In this document: one piece after another, positions 54,306 to 63,747 of the stretch | Position numbering within the stretch: position 1 is the first letter of the stretch | How the letters are laid out: every line of letters begins with the position of its first letter | Assembly: GCF_031143425.1 (NCBI RefSeq) | Contig: NC_090440.1 | Coordinates: 342,057,844 to 342,121,843 of the forward strand | Length of the DNA: 64,000 nt | Reading direction: 5' to 3' | Source: Pleurodeles waltl | Lineage: Eukaryota > Chordata > Amphibia > Caudata > Salamandridae | Translations under genes and position numbers: made by a program | The notes under the pieces: generated by a model | Seen by the model: only the letters and a program-made list of their open reading frames with translations | Databases searched by the model: none | Told to the model about the DNA's origin: nothing

Positions 54306-55620
54306 TAGCAGCTAATGCCTTCTGTAAATTTTCCTGGTCTATTTGCCTTAACCGGGCAGCAGCTCCTTGTTGGGAAAGCTTCCAAATTTCATTATATACT
54401 TCATATAAGAAGCGCTTTCTGTGTTTTTTCCTGGGGCCTAACAGGAAGTCCTGTAAGTCTGTGTTATTAGACAGGAGACTGAGCTGTTCTCTAACTGCAT
54501 CTAGTGAGGAACTTTTCAGCCATTCCTGGCATAGTTTCCCTGCACTGTATGTTGTTACTATACTCGCACGTTCTGATGATATGTAGCGAGGGTCAGTCCT
54601 ACTAATTCTAACCCCCCCCCCACTGGGGTTTAGAAAATGTTTATGAAGCCCAATGGTATCTATTGGCCACAATAACCAACGTGACAGTGAACCATTAAAC
54701 GCGCCATTCTAGACCCATTCATCAAGCTGATCTTCAGTTGCATTTATATACTTTTGCATTTATTACACTTTGTAGCGGCAGGAATACTGGGCGCGTTCAA
54801 TTCCTTAATCTTTGCTATGCCTAAAAAAACGTGTTTGTTGTATAGATTCATTTAAAAATATCATTAAACAGGTATCAGGCATTCTCTAAATAAAGCTTCC
54901 TTCCCACGTATTTACCAGTGTCTAGTTCCCCACACACTTTTTAAGTTAATCGACTTCAGCCAATATTCATAGCCTTCTATAGTCAATCGGGGGGAAACAA
55001 AGGAATCCGAATAAATCAATTTCGTATTTGTCAATAATATGCGTGCATCGATGGGCAATTTAAAATAATATGACTCAGCATTTTTTACATTGTGCCCAGA
55101 AACATATGCAAACTTTTCAGAGTATGTTTTAGAACTCCCTTGTGGTCGAGTCGGACAATGTTCCCATTGTGTGTAATTTAAAACAGTCTTTGTGGGTATT
55201 TTTAAATACAGTGTAATACTGCAACTCAGTCATCATAGAATCAACTGTTTTCACATCCCAATCATCAGAAACAACTCCAGGTATTATTACATCATTCATT
55301 GAAAGTTTAAACACATATGGTATTTGAATGACCTCTGTGGGGGTGTCTATATATCAATTGTTACTTTATCCCATACAATCCCATCAGGAATTGGTATAGC
55401 AGAAATGTTCACAAAAGACAAGTCTCTGCGGACCTTATGAGAAGAAAAATGTGGTTTTAGGACCTCATCCACCAGTTCAACTGATGATCTTTCAGGAAAA
55501 AAATGACCATGTATTAATAAAAAGAATGTTATAACAAACCCAATCCAAAGTAGAAAAACCAGTACAGTCAAAGAAAGCCACAGATAGTTCCATGGAAAAA
55601 TAAAGTAATTTTTTAAGCCA
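54303..55620 (-). pseudogene. Retroviral envelope-like remnant, probably foamy-like
   Basis: The minus strand opens just inside the Harbinger C insertion with a long hydrophobic segment (about 55600-55510), then an Arg-rich R-x-x-R-type site near 55450 followed by a short variable stretch. This is the layout of the long anchored leader and furin site of foamy virus envelope. Downstream codons (55350-54905) look like an extracellular domain. Separate codons at 54672-54303 contain a second basic cluster, KKHRKR near 54430, which could be a subunit cleavage site. Breaks: a 2-bp insertion near 55345, a 1-base shift near 55130, a stop at about 54905, then unreadable sequence to 54700. The N-terminus is cut off by the transposon at 55635. 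No gag or pol is in view. Foamy-like endogenous retroviruses are known from salamanders. The identification here rests on layout only, and the protein is not functional. Confidence 0.42.
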
Positions 55621-55634
55621 GTTTATCAGTTTAA

Positions 55635-55925
55635 GGGGGTCATTCTGACCTCGGCGGTAAAAGGCCCTTACCGCCGGTCAGAAGTCCACCATTCTACCGC
55701 CGTGGCCGCGGTAAACCGCCACGGTCATTCTGACCCACAACTGACAACCCGCCAAAAATCCGACATCCACAGCAGGCCGCCACATCAGCGGCCAGTGGTA
55801 AACTGGAGATGACCAAACCTCCACCGCCACGCCAACAGAAACACGCCCATGTCATTCTGACCCACAAATCCACGCGGCGGTCTTTCAACCGCGGTATTAC
55901 ATTGGCGGTACACACCGCCGCGCTC
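55635..55925 (+). promoter_or_regulatory. Terminal and subterminal repeat block of copy C
   Basis: The terminal motif GGTCATTCTGACC recurs near 55722 and 55850 in one orientation. Interleaved are hairpins such as GGCGGTAA-AAGGCC-TTACCGCC (55653-55674) and many ACCGCC/GGCGGT and CCGCGGTA motifs up to 55922. This is the region where Harbinger Myb-like proteins and transposase are expected to bind. Compare the promoter block at 59444-59640. Confidence 0.65.
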
Positions 55926-56226
55926 AAAATACACACACAGCTCCAAAACACAGCCACATTGGACAATTTGAAATACACACACCTGATACACATACACACA
56001 CCACTCCCACACACCCAACCCAATATAAAACACACACCCACATCACCCACAAACCCCTACGACCAAAGATCAGAGACGAAGGAGAGAGAGACACATCACA
56101 GAATAGAGAGCTACATCACACAGAGGCACACTACACCATCACACACACCACATAGAAGCACAAAGCACCACACACCAACACACTCATCACCACATACACC
56201 ACCCCACACCTCATCCACACCACCCC

Positions 56227-57665
56227 ATGGCACCTCAAAGGCACCCATGCTTTTCGGACCAAGAACTCCGGGTCATGGTGGAGGAAATTATAAGAGTTGA
56301 ACCCCAGCTATTCGGCTCACAGGTGCAGCACACCACTATAGCCAGGAAGGCGGAGCTATGGCAGCGGATCGTGGACAGGGTCAACGTGGTGGGACAGCAT
56401 CCCAGAAATCGTGACGACATCCGCAAACGATGGAACGACCTACGGGGAAAGGTGCGCTCGATGGTCTCGCGACACAACATCGCAGTGCAGAAGACTGGCG
56501 GGGGACCCCCACCCACTCCACCCGAATTCACAGCATGTGAGCAAGAGGTACTAAACATCCTGCATCCTGATGGCCTCGCTGGAGTACACGGAGGAATGGA
56601 CTCTGGTAAGTACAATCTCAACTACTTCACCCCCCCCAGCATGCTAACCCCCACCACCACCCTCACCCCCCAGCCCCCATCACACATCCTCCCTGAGAAT
56701 GTCTCTCCAGCACAACCCACCCAACACCAACCCCTGCATGCCACCACAAACTATGGACACCCATCACCTAAGCATGACCACTGCACATACCCCCCCCAAA
56801 ACACCCTCACAACACCTCCCCCAAGGGAATGGCAGCACTGGGGGACAAGGGCACCCATAAATCGCACGCAATAGCACACACAGAAACAATAACCATACTC
56901 TCTTACCCCATGCAGGACCCGAACGCCAACACACCGGTCAGGAAGGTCCAGAAATGTCCATCCCACCCCCGGAAGAGGCCCCCAGTGATGACAGCAGCTC
57001 TGTCGACCTGGAACCTGATGACCAGCCCGGACCATCGGGGACCTCTGGACAGTGGGTTCCCCACACACAGACACAGGCCACACCAGACCCAACCCCCTCT
57101 GGGACCAACAGCACAGCTCCCACCCAGCGGGCCCATGCCTCTGTCTCTAGGACAGGTCAATCAGCGGTGTGTCTGCCACTACAGGGCACCCAGGCTAACC
57201 CACCACCCCAACAACAACAGGGACCTGGGGGCAGTGGTAGTGTGCACACCATCCAGGGGACAGAGGCCGGGGGAAACCGGGCAACTCGGAGGGCTGCTGT
57301 GCGACAGGGGGGGGGAGGAGAGGCCCAGGGAACCCACTCTCCAAGAGGCCCTCACCACCATCATGGCAGCCTACCACCACTCCCAAGAGACGATGGCGAC
57401 GGTACTGGCCAGGTTCCAGGAGATCCAGGCACAGCAGGAGGAACGCTACATGGGGTTCAGCAATCAACTCACCAACATCTCTACCGCTATGGGGAGCATA
57501 GTCCAGGCCCTGAACCGTATAGAAGACACGTTGCGGGACCATGTGGCACCACACAGGGCCCCTGTCACTAGCCCGGACCAGGAACAGCCTACCACCTCCG
57601 CCGGCGCTAGTGGTCAGGAGGCCCCACCACAACGACAGGCCACCAGAACCCCACCTCCTGCTTAA
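56227..57665 (+). CDS. Myb/SANT-like protein 1 of Harbinger copy C
   Basis: Exon 1 (56227-56605, GTAAGT donor) and exon 2 (56916-57665, after TGCAG) join in phase 1 for about 375 residues. Residues 8-85 form a Myb_DNA-bind_5-type domain: PCFSDQELRVMVEEII, ELWQRIVDRVNVVG (W45), DDIRKRWNDLRGKV (W69). A Pro- and acid-rich middle follows, then an amphipathic coiled-coil-like helix at about 268-325 and a Pro/Gln-rich tail. The only break is a run of nine G at 57307-57315, where eight keep the frame. It is either a real +1 mutation or a homopolymer base-calling error. AATAAA lies at 57930. By family the protein binds transposon ends in the nucleus and partners the transposase. Copy A carries a decayed homologue with the same intron. 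Confidence 0.78.
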
Positions 57666-57929
57666 GAACAACCACCCCGCAAGAGGAGCCTGAGATCAAA
57701 AAAATAGACAGAGTAGGATGTCAAGACCCCCGCCAGCATGAGATACCCCCTGAAGTCATCCCACTGTCCCACATTGCCACCCTGTCCAACCTTGAACTGC
57801 CCCTGCTCCATCCTTCCACAGGCATATGGACAATGCACCTATGAGACTGAGAACTGGACTCTGCCATGGACATTACTCCACCCCCACCCATCACCGTGTT
57901 AATATCATGTACCATTATCTAGCACTACA

Positions 57930-57935
57930 AATAAA
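57930..57935 (+). terminator. Polyadenylation signal of Myb-like 1
   Basis: AATAAA lies 265 bp after the stop codon of Myb-like 1 and before the convergent HARBI1 gene. Confidence 0.55.
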
Positions 57936-58223
57936 TCACTCATTGCACTGAAATCTATCAGGAGTCAGCCTGTATTATTTACAAATGTATAACACATTAC
58001 AGATCAATTATGTTCGGTTAACTTTGTGTTGAAAACATACCGAGGTCAATAAGCATTAGTCCATGGGCTAACCAACCAGAAGTCACGCAGTGGGTCATAC
58101 AGCACTGAAAAGGGAAGGGAAAATCAAACATCAGTCTAAAAGAACTGGGGGGAAATAGACAAAGTTGAGATGCAGGAGTCTTCAAGTAAATGTAAAATGG
58201 CGTGGGTGATTCTTACCTGTGTG

Positions 58224-59228
58224 CTACTGAAAATACTGTTGGATAACTCTGTCCCTGTTGTCTGTGTCGTCCTCTGAGTCTTCCTCCTCTTCACTCTCTG
58301 CAGGCTCCACAGCTGCTTCAACACCACCATCTGGACCATCCTCCTGCAGGAAAGGCACCTGACGTCGCAATGCAAGATTGTGAAGCATACAGCAGGCCAC
58401 GATGATCTGGCACACCTTCTTTGGTGAGTACATCAGGGATCCCCCTGTCATATGCAGGCACCTAAACCTGGCCTTCAGGAGGCCAAAGGTCCTTTCTATG
58501 ATCCTCCTAGTCCGCCCATGGGCCTCATTGTACCGTTCCTCAGCCCTGGTCCGGGGATTCCTCACTGGGGTCAATAGCCAAGGCAGGTTGGGGTAACCAG
58601 AGTCACCTATTAGCCACACACGTTGTCCCTGTAGCTGTTCCATCACATAAGGGATGCTGCTATTACGCATCACATACGCGTCATGCACTGAACCAGGGAA
58701 CATGGCATTTACATGGGAGATGTACTGGTCAGCCAAACAGACCACCTGGACGTTCATAGAATGATAACTTTTCCTGTTTCTGTACACCTGCTCATCGTCT
58801 TTTGGGGGTATTAAGGCCACATGGGTCCCATCAATGGCACCAATTATGTTGGGGATATGTCCAAGGGCATAAAAATCACCCTTCACAGTGGCCAAATCAA
58901 CCTCCTCAGGGAATAGAATGTAACTCCGCATGTGTTTCGTCAGGGCAGACAACACTCTAGACAAAACTTTTGAAAACATGGGCTGAGACATTCCAGATGA
59001 CATGGCCACTGTCGTCTGGAATGAGCCACTTGCAAGAAAATGGAGGACTGACAGAACCTGCACCAGAGGGGGAATTCCTGTGGGTTGGCGGATGGGGGAC
59101 ATGAGGGCTGGCTCCAGCTGGGCACACAGTTCATGGATAGTGCCACGGTCAAGTCGGTATCGTAGTATGATGTGGCGTTCTTCCATTGTCGACAGGTCCA
59201 CCAGCGGTCGGTACACGCGAGGATTCAT
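58224..59228 (-). CDS. HARBI1-type DDE transposase (copy C)
   Basis: An intact 334-codon frame from ATG 59228. The open frame extends upstream to 59330, but without an ATG, and TTCCTTCCTAG before it could be the acceptor of a 5' exon. Residues: helical N-terminal region with RYRLDRGTIHELCAQL and VLSVLHFLASGSFQ; GAIDGTH with D133; PGSVHDAYV with D183; IGDSGYPN with D209; RRIIERTFGLLKARF with E245. D209 and E245 are 35 residues apart, giving a complete DDE triad of the PIF/Harbinger and IS5-like fold. The C-terminal 45 residues are strongly acidic. Size fits the family. It is the nuclease that would excise and insert the element. It converges on Myb-like 1 and diverges from Myb-like 2, sharing a promoter region with the latter. 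Confidence 0.88.
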   Translation of the reverse strand: MNPRVYRPLVDLSTMEERHIILRYRLDRGTIHELCAQLEPALMSPIRQPTGIPPLVQVLSVLHFLASGSFQTTVAMSSGMSQPMFSKVLSRVLSALTKHMRSYILFPEEVDLATVKGDFYALGHIPNIIGAIDGTHVALIPPKDDEQVYRNRKSYHSMNVQVVCLADQYISHVNAMFPGSVHDAYVMRNSSIPYVMEQLQGQRVWLIGDSGYPNLPWLLTPVRNPRTRAEERYNEAHGRTRRIIERTFGLLKARFRCLHMTGGSLMYSPKKVCQIIVACCMLHNLALRRQVPFLQEDGPDGGVEAAVEPAESEEEEDSEDDTDNRDRVIQQYFQ

Positions 59229-59443
59229 CCTTCTCCTCGCAAGTCCCAGCGGACGGTTCCTAGGAAGGACAACATGGAGCACAGAGTCAAGCAACTCACA
59301 GGTACGTTCACCACAGCTTGCATAGCACAAGGTTATCTATGTATTGAGAGCGTGTATGTGTGGCAATGCAAGGCCTAGGCCTGTGTGACGCAGTACGAAT
59401 TATGCCATGTGGGCCCTTGAAATGGCGGCTGCCTGACCTGTGA

Positions 59444-59640
59444 AGTGGGACAATGGGATGTGAGGTCAATGCGCTGGCGGGGCGCACTGTGGCGGTAGGC
59501 GGTCAAAGACCGCTATACGAAGCCGCATTGGTTAACATTGTAGCCTATGGGTTTCAGGAGCCAATGACGAGGTGCGCCGGCGGTCGCGGTACGCACCGCC
59601 GCGGTACGCACCGCCGCGGGCGTGACCGCCATTTTCTATC
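59444..59640. promoter_or_regulatory. Divergent promoter region of HARBI1 and Myb-like 2
   Basis: A CpG-rich interval between the transposase (-) and Myb-like 2 (+). It contains GGCGGTAGGCGGTC, then GGCGGTCGCGG and two tandem copies of GCGGTACGCACCGCC (59586-59615). These are the same motif types as in the left end of the element (55874-55922). The bidirectional promoter role and protein binding are inferred. Confidence 0.5.
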
Positions 59641-59722
59641 TGCTTAATCACTCGAGACCTGATCATCCACAGGACAGGACCTATACTGCAAGTGCTGCTG
59701 TGACCTCGGTCTGGAAGTGACA

Positions 59723-62277
59723 ATGGCTGCTGCGACTGGGGAAAGGGCCCCTGCCTTCACGTCTGAAGAGTTGGAGAAGCTCGTGGATGGGGTCCTCCCC
59801 CAGTATGCGTTACTCTACGGTCCTCCAGACCAACAGGTAAGTACACTGTGTGCACATGGAATGAGCGATACCTGTGTGGAGTGGGGTGGATGTAAGTTGG
59901 TGGGGTGGGGGGCGAATGAGGAGTGCAACGCACAACAGATGAGAGCATGTGCCATTTGGCAAAGTTGGTGAGGGGGGCCAATCACATCTAACATGCAGTT
60001 CATTGATGAATGTTTCCTTCCCACCCTGTACATGTCAAATAGGTCAGCGCCCATCAGAAAGTCGACATTTGGCGTGCCATCGCCAAGGAAGTCCGGACCC
60101 TGGGGGTCCACAACAGACGGGGCACCCACTGCCGCAAGAGGTGGGAGGACATCCGCCGCGGAACCAGGAAGACCGCCGAGTCACTGCTGGGGATGGCCTC
60201 CCAACCTAGGAGGGGTGCCAGTCGTACCATGTCCCCCCTGATGTCCCGGATCCTGGCGGTGGCCTACCCTGATTTGGATGTTCGCTTGAGGACATCACAG
60301 CAGACACAAGGGGGTGAGTATCAGCACATTCTCCTATCTTTCTGCGCAGTGGAGGCGTCTGGGTGGGGGAGGAGGGCTGTGGGTGACATTAGGCCAGGGC
60401 GCTTTCTGTAGGCTAGTCCCCTCCCTTAGGCATGGCCCTGTGCTCCCGGCCCCCACCTCTGTAGGGTGACAAGTACAGCTATTGATGGTCCAGCATCACA
60501 CATGTGCGCGTTTGTCGTCTCTAGACCTGTTGTCCTAGTCAGGAGTACTGAGTAGTGTACCCCGAATGCGCGGCGTAGTGCATGAGGCTCCTCTGTCTGT
60601 CCTCTCCGCCAACGGTGTTGACATTGCATGCACTCAACCTGGTCTTCGTTTTTCTCCCCCCACCCTTCTTCTTCATCTTCTTGTGCATGTGTGCATTAGC
60701 ATCATCAGGCGGAGGAGATTTGGCATCGGAGCACGAGGGAGCTGCCAGTCACAAGGCCCCGGTGGCCCCAGGAACAGACACCGAGGGCACCAGTGATCCG
60801 GAGGGCGAGGGGAGCACCACAACGGGGACCGGTGGTGAGACCAGCGACACAGACACGTCCTCGGATGGGTGCTCCCTAGCGGTGGCGGCAACATCCGTGC
60901 CCCCCGCCTCTACAGGTACAGCCGCCACCCAGCGCACCAGCCCCGCCCTCCCAGCAGCCCCTCAGCCTACGCTCCGTGCCCGCTCGCCCAGGAAGGCGGG
61001 CGTCTCCTTCGCCCCAGGCACCTCAGCCCCTGCCCCTGTCACCCCTGCTGCCCTCAGTGCGGAGCTCAGTGACCTCCTGAGGATGCTCATTGTTGGGCAG
61101 ACTACCCTTTTGAATGCCATCCAGGGGGTAGAAAGGGAGGTGAATCGGAGCAATGCCTACCTGGAGGGCATTCATTCGGGTCAGGCTGCCCATCAACGAT
61201 CGTTCAATGCTCTGGCCTCAGCACTGACGGCAGCCATTGTCCCTGTTTCCAGCCTCCCTCTTCTGACTGCCTCCACCCTGTCTCTGTCTCCTGTTCCTCA
61301 GCCTATCCCATCCACACCATCTGACCAGCCTGCACACACCTCAACACCCAAGGGCAGCTCATCCAGACACAAGCACCACAGATCCCACAAACACTCACCC
61401 AAGCAACACCCAGATGCAGACATTCCAACAGTCACTACCACCTCTGTGTCCCCCTCCTCCTCGTCTCCCTCCTCCCTCCCTGTGACGTCTACACTCACAC
61501 CTGCATGCACACCAACATCAGCCAGTGCTTCCATCACCACCACACCCTCCAGTACAGTCCGCACGCGTGCAGTCACCACCCCCACTGCCATTTACACGTC
61601 CCCTGTGTCCTCTCCCACTGTGTCTGTCACCCCCTCTTCCAAGACACACAAACGCAGGCAGCCACCCACCGAACAGCCATCCACCTCACGACAGCCTACA
61701 GCACCAGCACCTTCACCCAATGACAGCACACCTGACTCTCCTACAACCACATCCTCTTCCTCCACTCCCATCACCACTTCTCCTACCCTTTACCTTGGTC
61801 CTAAAAAACTTTTCCTCGCTAATCTTGACCTCTTTCCCTCCGATGACCCACCCCCTCCATCTGCAAAGAGTCCCAAGAGCACCACAGCCACCACCAGCCC
61901 AGCTACGAGTGTCACTGTTGTGCATGGGTTCTGGAGTCCACCCTTTGCCAGCAGTGACACTTCAATCAGCAGCAAGGACACATCCAGCCCCCCCCCCAGG
62001 GAAGAGGACCAGGAAACACAAGGGCCGCCGTGAGTGTGACACGGCTGCCCCCAAGGAGCAAAGTTCGCCCACTTCACCTGCCACAACATCTAGGGGAGGC
62101 AAGGGCCCGAGAGCCACATCTAAGGAGCGAAAGGGCAGCAGGGCGGAGAAGTCAGGCAGCAGGAGCGCGAAGCAGGTGGGCCCCACTTGCCACGTCCCAG
62201 CTGTAAGGGAGGACACCCATGGGCCCAGGACTCCGTCACCGAAGGGTCCAGAAACATCACGGTCGGAGGGGGACTGA
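59723..62277 (+). CDS. Myb/SANT-like protein 2 of Harbinger copy C
   Basis: Three exons: 59723-59836, 60043-60313 and 60700-62277. All introns are GT-AG and all junctions are in phase, giving about 653 residues. Residues 10-75 hold the Myb fold, split by intron 1: FTSEELEKLVDGVLPQYALL, then DIWRAIAKEVRTLGV (W48) and THCRKRWEDIRRG (W72). A conserved block at about 250-305 (LLRMLIVGQTTLLNAIQGV and RSFNALASALTAA) is also kept in copy A. A very long Ser/Thr/Pro-rich tail ends in a Lys/Arg-rich segment. The only break is a run of ten C at 61988-61997, where nine keep the frame into the basic tail; as given, the frame stops at 62033. It is not recognised as a standard Harbinger gene: known elements usually have one Myb-like protein. 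Its role is presumably a second DNA-binding factor. Confidence 0.75.
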
Positions 62278-62319
62278 GCAGGGAGTCCAGCCCAGGTCTG
62301 GCTCCCTTGACTTACTGGA

Positions 62320-63005
62320 TGAGCACCGCTGAACAGGGCCTGCCGTGCAGAAGAGCACCGCTGAACAGGGCCCGCCGTGCAGAAGAGCACCGCTGAACAG
62401 GGCCCGCCGTGCAGAAGAGCACCGCTGAACAGGGCCCCGCCGTGAAGATAGGCACCGCTGAACAGGGCCCGCCGTGCAGAAGAGCACCGCTGAACAGGGC
62501 CCGCCGTGCAGAAGAGCACCGCTGAACAGGGCCCGCCGTGCAGAAGAGCACCGCTGAACAGGGCCCGCCGTGCAGAAGAGCACCGCTGAACAGGGCCCCG
62601 CCGTGAAGATAGGCACCGCTGAACAGGGCCCGCCATGCAGAAGAGCACCGCTGAACAGGGCCCGCCGTGCAGAAGAGCACCGCTGAACAATGCCCGCCGT
62701 GCAGAAGAGCACCGCTGAACAGGGCCTGCCGTGCAGAAGAGCACCGCTGAACAGGGCCCCGCCGTGAAGATAGGCACCGCTGAACCGGGCCCGCCGTGCA
62801 GAAGAGCACCGCTGAACAGGGCCCACCGTGCAGAAGAGCACCGCTGAACAGGGCCCGCCGTGCAGAAGAGCACCGCTGAACAGGGCCCCGCCGTGAAGAT
62901 AGGCACCGCTGAACAGGGCCCGCCGTGCAGAAGAGCACCGCTGAACAGGGCCCGCCGTGCAGAAGAGCACCGCCGAACAGGGCCCGCCGTGTAGATAGGG
63001 ACCGC
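62320..63005 (+). repeat. 32-bp minisatellite, about 21 units
   Basis: The unit is GCACCGCTGAACAGGGCCCGCCGTGCAGAAGA. A 33-bp variant (GGGCCCCGCCGTGAAGATAG) recurs about every four to six units, which suggests a higher-order pattern. Units are almost identical. Long minus-strand frames across it are a by-product of the period. Confidence 0.92.
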
Positions 63006-63027
63006 TGAACAGGGACCCACCATCTCA

Positions 63028-63680
63028 AGCACCGCTCCGCTGGGCCCTTCCTGTCAAGCACCGCTCCACTGGGCCCTTCCTGTCAAGCACCGCTCCGCTG
63101 GGCCCTGCCGTCTCAAGCACCGCTCCGCTGGGCCCTTCCTGTCAAGCACCGCTCCGCTGGGCCCCGCCGTCTCAAGCACCGCTCCGCTGGGCCCCGCCGT
63201 CTCAAGCACCGCTCCGCTGGGCCCTTCCTGTCAAGCACCGCTCCCCTGGGCCCCGCCGTCTCAAGCACCGCTCCGCTGGGCCCCGCCGTCTCAAGCACCG
63301 CTCCGCTGGGCCCTTCCTGTCAAGCACCGCTCCGCTGGGCCCCGCCGTCTCAAGCACCGCTCCCCTGGGCCCCGCCGTCTCAAGCACCGCTCCGCTGGGC
63401 CCTTCCTGTCAAGCACCGCTCCGCTGGGCCCCGCCGTCTCAAGCCCCACTCCGCTGGGCCCTTCCTGTCAAGCACCGCTCCGCTGGGCCCCGCCGTCTCA
63501 AGCATCGCTCCGCTGGGCTCCGGCGTCTCAAGCACCGCTCCGCTGGGCCCTTCCTGTGAAGCACCGCTCCGCTGGGCCCTTCCTGTCAAGCACCGCTCCG
63601 CTGGGCCCTTCCTGTCAAGCACCGCTCCGCTGGGCCCCGCCGTCTCAAGCACCGCTCCGCTGGGCCCTTCCTGTCAAGCA
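63028..63680 (+). repeat. 29/30-bp minisatellite, about 22 units
   Basis: Two alternating unit types share GCACCGCTCCGCTGGGCCC and end in either TTCCTGTCAA (29 bp) or CGCCGTCTCAA (30 bp). The GCACCGCT start is shared with the 32-bp array on its left. Confidence 0.92.
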
Positions 63681-63747
63681 ATGTTAACGGTTCACTGTGC
63701 CCACCATGCCTCCTCCAGAACCAGTGGAGACTGTAATCCACCTGATG

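Noticed and set aside
53770..54308. Plus-strand frames in AT-rich DNA
   Set aside because: Composition alone explains them. They overlap a tandem repeat and carry no motif.
59229..59330. N-terminal extension of the HARBI1 gene
   Set aside because: The extra 34 codons have no ATG, and the segment contains a splice-acceptor-like TTCCTTCCTAG, so it is more likely an intron end. I used the ATG at 59228.
61962..63061. Long minus-strand open frames of about 240-360 codons
   Set aside because: They are translations of the 32-bp minisatellite. Several frames are open at once and the protein is the same phrase repeated, so there is no evidence of a gene.
62320..63680. Possible CRISPR-like repeat array
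   Set aside because: Units follow each other with no unique spacers, and the context is eukaryotic transposon DNA.
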